Assembly (NCBI GenBank): GCA_038213005.1
Contig: JBBQTU010000008.1
Span: forward strand, 1-40,178
DNA from: JBBQTU01 sp038213005
GTDB lineage: Bacteria > Planctomycetota > Phycisphaerae > Tepidisphaerales > Tepidisphaeraceae
Length of the DNA stretch: 40,178 nucleotides
Reading direction: 5' to 3'
Shown: positions 25,456-32,650 of the stretch, piece after piece
Layout: each line of letters begins with the position of its first letter
Position numbering within the stretch: position 1 is the first letter of the stretch
Notes under the pieces: model-generated
Databases searched by the model: none
What the model was told of the DNA's origin: nothing
What the model saw: the letters and a program-made list of their open reading frames with translations, nothing else
Position numbers and translations under genes: made by a program

Positions 25456-25469
25456 GAAAGGCCAAACGG

Positions 25470-25667
25470 TCACGCCCCGACTGCAAACTGCATCTCTCTG
25501 GCGTTCTCCACGACTTTGCTGGCCCGCAGGACTTCAAAACGCACCACCCCGCCATCGTAGCCGTAGTCGGCCACGACACCGGGACGGACTTCCTCGCTCT
25601 CCTTGATGCGCTCGTCGCGCAGGCGGATCGTCAGCGTGTCGGTCTCAGGATCGTATTGAACCTTCAT
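25470..25667 (-). CDS. DUF2283 domain protein
   Basis: A 65-residue protein matching DUF2283 over its whole length: MKVQYDPETDTLTIRLRDER, ESEEVRPGVVADYGYDG, VVRFEVLRASKVV. The family is a small beta protein often encoded next to DUF4258 or other short genes, with a suspected antitoxin-like role that I know only as inference from context. Its start overlaps the DUF4258 stop by 4 bp (25664-25667), so the two are coupled. The pair sits between two long direct repeats. Confidence 0.88.
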   Translation of the reverse strand: MKVQYDPETDTLTIRLRDERIKESEEVRPGVVADYGYDGGVVRFEVLRASKVVENAREMQFAVGA

Positions 25668-25936
25668 GGCAACAGTCCTTTCAGATAACGCTGAACCTGC
25701 GAGGTCTTGTACACGGTGACCACCACCAGCTCATCAGCCACATCCTCAACGACAATCCGCAGCAACATTTCCTGCCGAAGCACCAGATCATCATAGCGTC
25801 CCATCAGGACGCGCCGCCCCGGCGGGTCGGGAATCTCAAACTCCGCTCGGGCCAACACCGCATCGGCAACGGCATGGTCGATCTCGCGATCGGCCAGATT
25901 CTGCAATGCGTGCTGTGTCCAACGAACCGGTTTCAT
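25664..25936 (-). CDS. DUF4258 domain protein, toxin-like partner
   Basis: A 90-residue protein of the DUF4258 type: MKPVRWTQHALQNLADREID, PGRRVLMGRYDDLVLRQEML, and LLRIVVEDVADELVVVTVYK. The layout (an H near the N-terminus, then RVLMGR and a final VVTVYKT strand) resembles small RelE/BrnT-like folds; RNase activity is not shown. ATG 25936 is preferred because TGTACAAT lies 8 nt upstream; the longer frame to 26287 is the antisense of direct repeat copy 2. Gene order (larger protein first, DUF2283 second, 4-bp overlap) suits a toxin-antitoxin-like module. Confidence 0.85.
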   Translation of the reverse strand: MKPVRWTQHALQNLADREIDHAVADAVLARAEFEIPDPPGRRVLMGRYDDLVLRQEMLLRIVVEDVADELVVVTVYKTSQVQRYLKGLLP

Positions 25937-25944
25937 CTGCCTGG

Positions 25945-25952
25945 ATTGTACA
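25945..25952 (-). promoter_or_regulatory. TGTACAAT, -10-like element of DUF4258 gene
   Basis: TGTACAAT ends 8 nt before ATG 25936, with no Shine-Dalgarno between. TTGTGC, 19 nt upstream of TACAAT, is a poor -35. Same octamer as at 18137 and 35370. Confidence 0.5.
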
Positions 25953-26087
25953 CTGCAGACCTGCGGAGCGCACAAGGCGTAACGGTGAATGCCTGGCGAG
26001 GCCTTCGGCCGCAACCGAATAGTGTTGCCACAGATGGGGCACAGATGCGCACGGAGAAGAGCAAAGCGGACGGGGATCGGTGTGATC

Positions 26088-26331
26088 GGCCATCCCTCTT
26101 CTTCGCGTCTTCCTTCGCGTGCTTCGCGCTTTCGCGGTTCATCCGCTTCGTTTGCCTTCTTCTCCGCGGCTCGGCGGCTCTGCGTGAGAAAAGAATCAGA
26201 GCCACAGATCGCCCAGCGCGGCAGAGCCGCAGCCAGGAAGAAATATGGCCACGGATAACACGGTCGAGGCGAGTACACCTCGGACACGGATAAGCAGCCA
26301 GGACGCTGTTTCTTCTCTTCATCCGTGATTG
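26088..26331. repeat. ~245-bp direct repeat, copy 2
   Basis: Same orientation as copy 1, 864 bp to its right. It carries a short extra stretch (CGGCTCGGCGGCTCTGCG) where copy 1 has CGGCTTG. The last ~110 bp, from AGCCGCAGCCAG to CTTCATCCG, differ at only a handful of positions. Confidence 0.9.
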
Positions 26332-26616
26332 AAGCGTACCCGCTTCAACCGTGCCATCCGTGGCTAAGAATCTTCCTCACGTCTGCCTTCGCAAGGGATG
26401 CGGGGGCCAGAAACCGGGACAGGAGTCGAGTTGCCAGTGCGGCACTGCACACCGAGCGTGCATCCGCGGCCATCCGCGCTCATCGAGGCGTACTCGCCGG
26501 GCGGTTAAGACTCTTCGTCGCGCTTGCTGCGTCTCTTCTCAGCAAGCCCCCTGACCACTATGATCCGCCTCCGTCCCGGATGAGGATCGACTCGGGGAAA
26601 CTGCAGCCGGGGAATC

Positions 26617-27864
26617 GTGAGCAGCGAAATGACTAACTGTGTACTTCAACCCGTCGCGGAGACCTCTTGCCGCCGCTTCTGGCCGGTGTATTTGGTCGAA
26701 GGCCTGGCCGCCCTCGGCTCCAACCTGCTGATGGTCGGCGTCTTCTTCTACATGCAGCACCGCTTCGGCTTGGGGGCTCGCGAGAACCTGCTGCTGGCCG
26801 CCTCGCAGGGCGTCGCCTACATTCTCGGCGCGCTGCTTGCCGGCCGCATCACGCGATGGCTTGGCCGGGTCCCGGGGCTGGTTGTGCTTCACGTGCTGAT
26901 GGCCGCGATGGGCCTGGTCGGATGGCTCACCGACTCGCCCGTGGCGGTCACCGCGGTGCTGATCTGCTACACGCTGCTGAGCGCCGCCAACTGGCCGGTA
27001 CTTGAGGGACTGATCTCCACCGGGGTCGATGCCCACCAGCTTTCCCGCCGCATCGGCCTGTTCAACCTTGTCTGGTCCGGGGTGGCGGCCGGCACCGTGG
27101 CGGTCAATGGCGCGATCATCCAGTACTGGCCGGCCGGCGTTTTTCTATTGCCGCTGCTGGTGCATTGCCTGGTGGCGGGACTCATCTTCATACCACTGCC
27201 GCCATCGGCATCGTCCGAAGTCTCCCCGGCCGACGCGGGAGACGGCCCGGAACCGAAACTGCTTCAGATGCGCACGCAGGCGTTGTGGCTTTCGCGTATC
27301 GGCCTGCCGGCCGTCTATATCGTCACGTACGCCCTGGTCGCCATGATGCCTTCTCTGCCGACCATCCAACCGCTGGGCACAACCGCCAAGACCCTGGTCG
27401 GCAGTGTCTGGCTGATCGCCCGCTTCGGCGCATTCCTGCTGCTGGGGGCCACCGTCTGGTGGCACGTCCGCCCGCGAGTCATCCTGGCCGCCGCCGTCCT
27501 GCTGCTGCTGGCGTTTATCGGCACCACCATCCCGCTCAGTCATCTCGGGGGCCAGGGCGGCTCATCCGCTGATCTCACCTGGATGATCTCCTGGCAGGTG
27601 CTGCTGGGCCTCGCGATGGGCATGATCTATTGCGGCAGCCTTTACTTCGGCATGGTCCTCAGCGAGGGCTCGACCGAGCACGGCGGGTATCACGAAGCCC
27701 TCATCGGCGCAGGGCAAGTCATGGGTCCCACCGTCGGCGTCTTGGTGCCCGGAGGGCTGACCGGCGGCATCACCGCCGTGGCCGGGCTGACAACTCTCGC
27801 CGTCCTCGCCGCCGCCATCACCACCATCGTCCTGAGCCGCAATCACTGCCGAGGTGTCTCGTGA
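26617..27864 (+). CDS. Major facilitator superfamily transporter
   Basis: A 415-residue membrane transporter with about 12 predicted helices. A central cytoplasmic loop (residues ~190-220, SSEVSPADAGDGPEPK) divides it into two halves, as in MFS. The RITRWLGRVPG segment between helices 2 and 3 fits the family's basic loop motif. The substrate cannot be read; several members of this kind are drug or sugar exporters. Start is GTG 26617 or ATG 26629 (MTNCVL); neither has a convincing ribosome-binding site. It stands alone, followed by a 168-bp gap and the GH28-like gene, so co-regulation with sugar catabolism is only a possibility. Confidence 0.82.
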   Translation: MSSEMTNCVLQPVAETSCRRFWPVYLVEGLAALGSNLLMVGVFFYMQHRFGLGARENLLLAASQGVAYILGALLAGRITRWLGRVPGLVVLHVLMAAMGLVGWLTDSPVAVTAVLICYTLLSAANWPVLEGLISTGVDAHQLSRRIGLFNLVWSGVAAGTVAVNGAIIQYWPAGVFLLPLLVHCLVAGLIFIPLPPSASSEVSPADAGDGPEPKLLQMRTQALWLSRIGLPAVYIVTYALVAMMPSLPTIQPLGTTAKTLVGSVWLIARFGAFLLLGATVWWHVRPRVILAAAVLLLLAFIGTTIPLSHLGGQGGSSADLTWMISWQVLLGLAMGMIYCGSLYFGMVLSEGSTEHGGYHEALIGAGQVMGPTVGVLVPGGLTGGITAVAGLTTLAVLAAAITTIVLSRNHCRGVS

Positions 27865-27995
27865 CGCTTTTCTCCTGGCAAATCGTGTCCGAACCCTTCG
27901 ACATCCCCTCCGCCGGCCCGCACGTCCGGATGCTCTTCACCGCCAGTTGACCCACGTCCACTTTGCACGCTCGCCGTATTGATCCTGCCCGCCTC

Positions 27996-28023
27996 TTGAT
28001 CAACGCGTTGCCCCCGCGACAAT
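27996..28023 (+). promoter_or_regulatory. Promoter of the GH28-like gene
   Basis: TTGATC (27996-28001), 16-nt spacer, GACAAT (28018-28023), then 9 nt to ATG 28033 without a Shine-Dalgarno. The same GACAAT hexamer stands 9 nt before the tRNA-Leu gene. Confidence 0.45.
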
Positions 28024-28032
28024 CTGTTTTCT

Positions 28033-29217
28033 ATGGCAACACTATCAACACCCGCTGTTCTGGCATTTCGCTCCGTCCACGAATTCGGTGTCCGTGCCGA
28101 TGCCGAGGGTCTGCAGACGGAGGCGATCCAGAGGGCGATCGATGCCTGCGCGGCCGCGGGCGAAGGCCTGTCGTTTCCTGCCGGGACCTATCGCAGCGGC
28201 ACCCTGCTTCTGCGATCCCATCTGGCGCTCCGCTTGGAAGAAGGGGCGGTCCTCCTGGGCAGCGATAAGATCGCCGACTACGACACGAAGCTCTGTGGCG
28301 GCGGTTTCCTCATCAGCCAGGATCTCCAGGACATCCGTGTTGAAGGACCCGGCGTGATCGACGGTGCCGACTGCGCCGATCCCAACGGCGAGGAAGGCTT
28401 CCGCGGGCCGCACTGCCTGGCCTTCACCCGCTGCAAGGACGTGCGCATCACCGGCCTGACTATTCGGCGCTCCGCCAACTGGGCGTTCAATTTCGTCGAG
28501 TGCAGCGACGTCGCCTTTGACAAGCTCACCATCCTGGCCGGCCACGATGGTGTGGACGCCATGAACAGCCGGGGCTTTCGCTTTTCACACTGCGACTTCC
28601 GCACCGGCGACGACTGCATCGCCGGCAACGGCAACCAGGATTTCCATTTCATCGACTGCGCTTTCAACAGTTCCTGCAATGGCATGCGACTCTCATGTAT
28701 CGACCTGCTGGTTGACCGTTGCCGCTTCTACGGGCCAGGGCAGTACGCGCACAAGATCACGGGCCACAACAAGATGCTGGCGGCGTTCGTTCATTTTTCG
28801 CCGCCCGACCGCGCGGGTTGCGCTGGGCCGCAGCCGCAAAGTGATCGCTGGCTCATTGCCAACTCCACGGTGGAGAACGCGAATCAACTTTACGAATTCG
28901 ACTATCGCACGCTCTGGCAGAACGGCCGGCCGGCTGGCCATGTGACGTTCCGCGACGTCACCGCCACGGGGCTCACCAGGCCTATCACCGTCTGCGGCGA
29001 TGGCGGGCGCCAATTCCGTCTGACCCTCGAACGAGTGACCCTGGCGCTGCCGCGGGGCACTTGGTTCCATCATCCGTTTGTGGATCTGCGGACTTTTGAT
29101 GCCCTTGAGATTCGCGGGCTCACCTGCATTGGCGTCGATGGCAGCCACATGGCGATCAGCACCGTTGATGGCCGGCGGGTGGACGTGCAGGCGATGGAAT
29201 GCAAGACGTCTGCTTGA
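28033..29217 (+). CDS. GH28-like right-handed beta-helix protein
   Basis: A 394-residue protein related to polygalacturonases. It opens with the pectate-lyase-type VHEFGVRADAEGLQTEAIQR, then AGTYRSGTLLLRSHLALRLE, and VRITGLTIRRSANW. The acidic site is kept as HDGVDAMNS (D172, D175; family NTDGxD) and RTGDDCIAGN (D193, D194). The GHG histidine is not seen: NSSCNGMRLS occupies that place, so catalysis may differ or be lost. There is no signal peptide, which suggests a cytosolic enzyme on oligogalacturonides or a relative acting on another glycan. A promoter with TTGATC/GACAAT precedes it. Confidence 0.8.
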   Translation: MATLSTPAVLAFRSVHEFGVRADAEGLQTEAIQRAIDACAAAGEGLSFPAGTYRSGTLLLRSHLALRLEEGAVLLGSDKIADYDTKLCGGGFLISQDLQDIRVEGPGVIDGADCADPNGEEGFRGPHCLAFTRCKDVRITGLTIRRSANWAFNFVECSDVAFDKLTILAGHDGVDAMNSRGFRFSHCDFRTGDDCIAGNGNQDFHFIDCAFNSSCNGMRLSCIDLLVDRCRFYGPGQYAHKITGHNKMLAAFVHFSPPDRAGCAGPQPQSDRWLIANSTVENANQLYEFDYRTLWQNGRPAGHVTFRDVTATGLTRPITVCGDGGRQFRLTLERVTLALPRGTWFHHPFVDLRTFDALEIRGLTCIGVDGSHMAISTVDGRRVDVQAMECKTSA

Positions 29218-29236
29218 CTTGCGCGAAGGCGGTGCC

Positions 29237-31255
29237 TCAGCCGACGGCAGTCTTGGCGGCGGGGATGGTTGCTTGTGGGCGGAAGCTGATCTCGCGGCTG
29301 AGGATGTTCACCAGGTCCTGGGCTTCGGCTCTATTGAGTCGGGTGAGGATCTGTTCCCAGCGATAGGCGAAGCTCCCTCGCTCATCGCGCCGACGATGGC
29401 GGAAGAGATTGTCGAAGCCGCGTTTGCGCTTGCGGTATTCCTGTTGGATCCGCCGGAACGAGTTGCTGAATGATTCGATATAGGCCGCGGCAAACGCGAT
29501 CGGGTCGGGAACCAGCGCGATGCGTGCGTTCACCGGGCGGGCGTAATCCCTGACCAGCGTCTCCAGCGGAGTGCGATAGTCAGTGAACGTGGCGGTCGGA
29601 TCGGCGACGATACACTCAACCGGCAGGCCTCGATCGTCGCAGCGAATCACTTCGTCACCGTCATCGAAGACGACGCGATCTTCCAGATCGGTGCGGCCGA
29701 CGATCAGGTTCGACGCGGCGGCCTCGCCCAGAATGCGGGCAAATCGCACCGCGAACTCGCTGTTCTGGAACTTGCCGTTGGGCATCTTGTCGGTGGCGAC
29801 GCCGTGGATGTAGTCGCGCTCGACGTAGGTTGTCCAGATCGAGATGCCCTGCAGTTCGCCCCGGCACCCGCAATACGGCTCGCTGATCTTCCGCGCGACG
29901 ATGCGGGCTGGAAGGTTCATGCTCAGTTGCCGGCATCCCAGGCGGCGGTCGAGGATGTACTCGGTGTATTCCTCGGACTCGATGATCGCCTGGAGCAGGT
30001 CCTTGCCTTCTTCCAAGTGCTCGCGGATGCCCCACTTGACCATGCGGATGATGCGGACGACTTCCTTCGTCTCGCCCTTGACGCAGATCTCAGCGATGTA
30101 GACATCCCGGCGCCCGGTTGCCAGGACCCGGCGGGATAACGAGCGAGGAACCCGGCCGATGTTGATGTACTCCAGGTCGCCGTGCTCGCGGATAAAGTTG
30201 AAGATGAACCCCTTGGCCTTGTCATCGCACAGGTACTTCAGCCTCGGGTCGGCATCCGGCAGGGTGGCGTCTTCAAAGACCGTGTCGAAGATCAGTTCGC
30301 CTTCCTCGATGCGCCCGCCGGGCAGCCACTCGATCTGCATGTAGAACTCGCTGCTCATCCCCAGCAGTTCTTCCTCTGAGCACGACCGGTCGCTCTGGGC
30401 GGCGAGGCAGGTGAACATCCCGCGGCGCCAGTCGGGGCTGTCCAGGTCGTCCTGCTGATACTCCGGCGCAACCGCGTCGCGGAACTTCTGGTGCAGCCGC
30501 TTGAACGCGTCAACCAGTTCGTCCGAGGCCAGACAGTAAAAGTCCAGCCCTTCGAGAGTCGCGGCGGTGAACCCTGCACCTGCTTTGAAGAATGCAATCT
30601 CCGCATGCTGCATGCGATTCCGGCGGCGGGCGAAATCCTGGATCTCGGCCAGGTGGATGCGAAGCTGCGCTTCGTCCAGTTCGATCAGGCTGCCGAACTG
30701 GCCGCAGGTGAGAAATCGCGTGCCGGTGGCCTTGTTGTAATAGTAGATCGACTCGCCGCCGATCCCGATCAGCGAGGAGACGACCATCTGCTTCATGTCG
30801 GCGGCGCTCTTGGGCATGCGGCTGATACGCCAACACTCGCCGCGGCGCTTGATCGCGTGGCGGACGTCGGCGTTAAGCACATGAAGGAAGTTGATCTTGT
30901 GCTTGGGAAGGATCTCCTGAAGCAGTTCGTCGGCCTCAAAGGCGATGTCCATCTTGGACGGATCGGGACGAATGAGGACGCAATCCTCTTCCATGATCAG
31001 GTCGACCGAGTTTTCCCAGTGAAGGTTCTGTTCATATTCCGACAGCGGAGGCAGCCCCTGGCTGGTGCGCTGGCGGTTGAGGATATCGACGAAGGCAACC
31101 CGCTGGGTGGCGTGAATGCCCGGGAGTGTGACGATGGTGTCGGCGTAGGGGAAGACGGTGCCGATGCGGGAGACGAGATTCCCCTGGCTGTCACGCGCCA
31201 GCGGGTGTTCCCCGATGATTGTCGGCGCAATATGCCTTTCCATGGGACCGTTCAC
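29237..31255 (-). CDS. Large conserved-looking protein, unknown (672 aa)
   Basis: I do not recognise this 672-residue soluble protein. It has no signal peptide or membrane helix. Notable segments are RRGECWRISRMPKSAADMKQ; CCS-poor but cysteine-bearing AAQSDRSCSEEELLG; the pair EPYCGCRGELQGISIW; VGRTDLEDRVVFDDGDEVIR followed by VECIVADPTATFTDY; and a basic helix near the C-terminus (EYRKRKRGFDNLFRHRRRDE). The GRTDLEDRVVFDDGDEV stretch faintly recalls the catalytic/metal loop of atypical kinases, but no glycine-rich loop or catalytic lysine is evident. GTG 31255 is supported by AGGGAG 6 nt upstream; ATG 31243 is an alternative. It is monocistronic, flanked by repeats on its 5' side. Confidence 0.7.
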   Translation of the reverse strand: MNGPMERHIAPTIIGEHPLARDSQGNLVSRIGTVFPYADTIVTLPGIHATQRVAFVDILNRQRTSQGLPPLSEYEQNLHWENSVDLIMEEDCVLIRPDPSKMDIAFEADELLQEILPKHKINFLHVLNADVRHAIKRRGECWRISRMPKSAADMKQMVVSSLIGIGGESIYYYNKATGTRFLTCGQFGSLIELDEAQLRIHLAEIQDFARRRNRMQHAEIAFFKAGAGFTAATLEGLDFYCLASDELVDAFKRLHQKFRDAVAPEYQQDDLDSPDWRRGMFTCLAAQSDRSCSEEELLGMSSEFYMQIEWLPGGRIEEGELIFDTVFEDATLPDADPRLKYLCDDKAKGFIFNFIREHGDLEYINIGRVPRSLSRRVLATGRRDVYIAEICVKGETKEVVRIIRMVKWGIREHLEEGKDLLQAIIESEEYTEYILDRRLGCRQLSMNLPARIVARKISEPYCGCRGELQGISIWTTYVERDYIHGVATDKMPNGKFQNSEFAVRFARILGEAAASNLIVGRTDLEDRVVFDDGDEVIRCDDRGLPVECIVADPTATFTDYRTPLETLVRDYARPVNARIALVPDPIAFAAAYIESFSNSFRRIQQEYRKRKRGFDNLFRHRRRDERGSFAYRWEQILTRLNRAEAQDLVNILSREISFRPQATIPAAKTAVG

Positions 31256-31419
31256 AACACTCCCTATAGCCCAGCCGGGACACTGACGCTCTCATCATAG
31301 CCAGCTCGCCACACGCATTGCAGCAAGAGCCTGACAATGCCGGGCTAACGTGCTATTCTACCCGAAGCGAGGCGACGATGCACTGATAAAGCACATGCGA
31401 GGTGCGATGAGGAGTGCGG

Positions 31420-31509
31420 GCCCGTTTTTCCGGGCAACTGCGATTTCTTAGCCCCAACGGGGCGACATTCTTGAGCCCAAGGTAAGCGTACTCGCGCAGC
31501 CCTGGGTAA
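31420..31509 (-). repeat. Dispersed repeat, copy B (PGLREY-type)
   Basis: Reverse complement of copy A at 975-1065. It begins with the GCCCG-TTTTTC-CGGGC hairpin (31420-31435) and ends TTACCCAGGG. Aligned positions differ from A at two bases plus a 3-nt indel. Confidence 0.85.
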
Positions 31510-31514
31510 CGATC

Positions 31515-31570
31515 GAGCCGAAAAACAGGGAGCCGAAAAACAGCCGAAAAACAGGAGCCGAAAAACAGGA
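31515..31570. repeat. GCCGAAAAACAG tandem repeat
   Basis: Four copies of GCCGAAAAACAG with spacers of 0-3 nt (mostly GGA/GGGA). It abuts dispersed repeat copy B. Confidence 0.85.
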
Positions 31571-31605
31571 CGCAATTCAATAGGCCGCATCCCTTGGCCT
31601 CATTC

Positions 31606-31740
31606 TCACGGCACAATCTTCGTCGCCGGTTCGCTCCACGGCCCTTGTCGCGCCGCGCCAATCGCCGCCACGCGGAACCAGACGCGCTGGCCGCTGGCGG
31701 TGGAGAGATCAACGCTGTAACTCTTGTTACGTTTTGCCAC
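31606..31740 (-). pseudogene. FnIII domain remnant with start and stop
   Basis: A 44-codon frame from GTG 31740 to TGA 31606: SGQRVWFRVAAIGAARQGPW then SEPATKIVP, the C-terminus of a planctomycete FnIII protein. The start is preceded by GGGAGAAGAGGCT, similar to the start region at 23715. The body of the gene is missing, so it is an internal-deletion remnant. A short peptide could still be made. Confidence 0.65.
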
Positions 31741-31947
31741 AGCCTCTTCTCCCTGTGCAAGTCATTATCAAAACTGTGTGGGGAGCATCACACACCAGAT
31801 GGTCGGAGTCAAGGGGCAGAAGGGCAGGAGGGCAGGAGGCAGTCCCAGCGCGGCCGCTCCTTCTTGCTCGTCACCGCATCCACCCGATACATCCAATTGG
31901 CTAGGCAGGGCGTCGGCCGGAAAAACAGCACATGTTTCAGATTGGAC

Positions 31948-31976
31948 TTGACCCGTTCATCCCCCTATCTTATACT
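31948..31976 (+). promoter_or_regulatory. Sigma-70-type promoter
   Basis: TTGACC (31948-31953), exactly 17 nt, TATACT (31971-31976). It is the best -35/-10 match I noticed in the window. Transcription would start near 31983 and run into the boxA-like motif at 32020; no gene follows until 32651. Confidence 0.65.
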
Positions 31977-32019
31977 CACAACCATTAGTCGCGGCGGCCA
32001 GCGTGCGCGCCGACCATGG

Positions 32020-32034
32020 TGCTCTTTGACAAGT
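32020..32034 (+). promoter_or_regulatory. boxA-like antitermination motif, copy 1
   Basis: TGCTCTTTGACAAGT closely resembles bacterial boxA (E. coli rrn TGCTCTTTAACAA), bound by NusB/S10. It lies ~38 nt into the predicted transcript. The same 15 nt occur at 38323-38337 on the minus strand. TTGACA inside it could instead be a -35. Confidence 0.5.
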
Positions 32035-32134
32035 GAATATCCGGCCATTAAACGCCAATAATCGCACCAGCCAGGTCCGAAATGGCCCTCTGATGTAAAT
32101 ACCTAACATGTGTTATGATGCTCTGGGCGTTGTT

Positions 32135-32154
32135 ACGTTCTACGTTTTACGCTC
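32135..32154. repeat. ACGTTCTACG word repeat, copy 1
   Basis: ACGTTCTACGTTTTACGCTC. A very similar run lies on the minus strand at 38064-38085 and a looser one at 15117-15140. Confidence 0.6.
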
Positions 32155-32202
32155 TTCCCTACCCGTCTCGATTCCACTTACATTCAATCGGTTCGGCCAC
32201 AC

Positions 32203-32322
32203 GAAACTTGCGCATCTTCCCCCCTGAATCGCACCTAAGTCCTTATCAACACTACTCTCCTGACCCCCTCCCCCCACCCCTGGAAAACGTGCGCATCTTG
32301 CCCATCCGATCGCACGTAAGTC
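32203..32322 (+). repeat. 80-nt-period repeat pair, locus 1
   Basis: Two 40-nt units start at 32203 and 32283, sharing TGCGCATCTT, ATCGCAC and TAAGTC. The 40 nt between them end in a C-rich run. The same pair, with the same 80-nt period, is on the minus strand at 38103-38222. Confidence 0.7.
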
Positions 32323-32401
32323 GACCGAAGATGGGAGCGGGAGAAGGGCGGGCGAATCGAGAGCGGGGGGCAGTCCTCGCGCCGGCGTGCCGCGTTGAGT
32401 A

Positions 32402-32529
32402 GTGCGCGGCGTCCTCGCCCGCACTCTTCGGCCACTGCCAAGTGCCCGTTGTTCGGCAAATCCACCGATCTCGGGCCTCGGCAAATCAGATTGTCTGGCC
32501 GGGCCTGTGCGGGCTAGGACGCCGCGCAC
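32402..32529. mobile_element. 128-bp MITE-like element with 23-bp terminal inverted repeats
   Basis: Left end 32402-32424 and right end 32507-32529 are inverted and match at 22 of 23 positions (GTGCGCGGCGTCC ... GGACGCCGCGCAC). The 82-bp core has no coding signal. No clear target duplication is seen. Size and ends suit a non-autonomous transposable element. Confidence 0.7.
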
Positions 32530-32650
32530 ATGGAGGGCGCGCCGGCCCCGATTGCCCGTGACAAGTGATGCCTCCATCAAGTATCCTTCCCTTCCTGATC
32601 AGCCACGTGCAGGGGTTGGCCACGAGCCGCCCGGAAAGCCAGAACATAGC

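Larger units (their letters stand above)
24821..25469. other. Repeat-filled gap, left part of island
   Basis: 649 bp without a supported gene. In order it holds an imperfect CACAAAAGGCACA inverted repeat, an 80-bp GTAGGGTGGGT palindrome, a degraded FnIII piece and direct repeat copy 1. The long open frames here arise from the repeats. Confidence 0.75.
25937..26616. other. Gap between DUF4258 gene and MFS gene
   Basis: 680 bp. It holds the DUF4258 promoter, direct repeat copy 2 (26088-26331), then ~285 bp including CATCCGCGGCCATCCGCG-like words and no credible gene. Confidence 0.65.
31256..32650. other. 1.4-kb repeat-rich non-coding region
   Basis: From left to right: dispersed repeat copy B, a GCCGAAAAACAG tandem repeat, an FnIII remnant on the minus strand, GGGCAGGAGGGC words, a consensus promoter, a boxA-like motif, ACGTTCTACG words, an 80-nt-period repeat pair, and a 128-bp inverted-repeat element. 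No intact gene is seen. Confidence 0.75.

Noticed and set aside
25664..26287. Long N-terminal extension of the DUF4258 protein
   Set aside because: The first ~117 codons are antisense to direct repeat copy 2 and not domain-like; ATG 25936 fits domain length and the promoter element.
31353..31760. 135-codon minus-strand frame
   Set aside because: It runs through the dispersed repeat and tandem GCCGAAAAACAG in a different frame from the FnIII remnant; no ribosome-binding site.
32203..32322. CRISPR-like array (40-nt repeats, 40-nt spacing, boxA upstream)
   Set aside because: Only two units, clearly diverged from each other; the intervening 'spacer' is C-rich and similar at the second locus, whereas real spacers are unrelated. 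No cas genes nearby.
32402..32650. N-terminal extension of the GH42 enzyme
   Set aside because: The extension coincides with the 128-bp inverted-repeat element and is low-complexity; the family N-terminus begins at ATG 32651.
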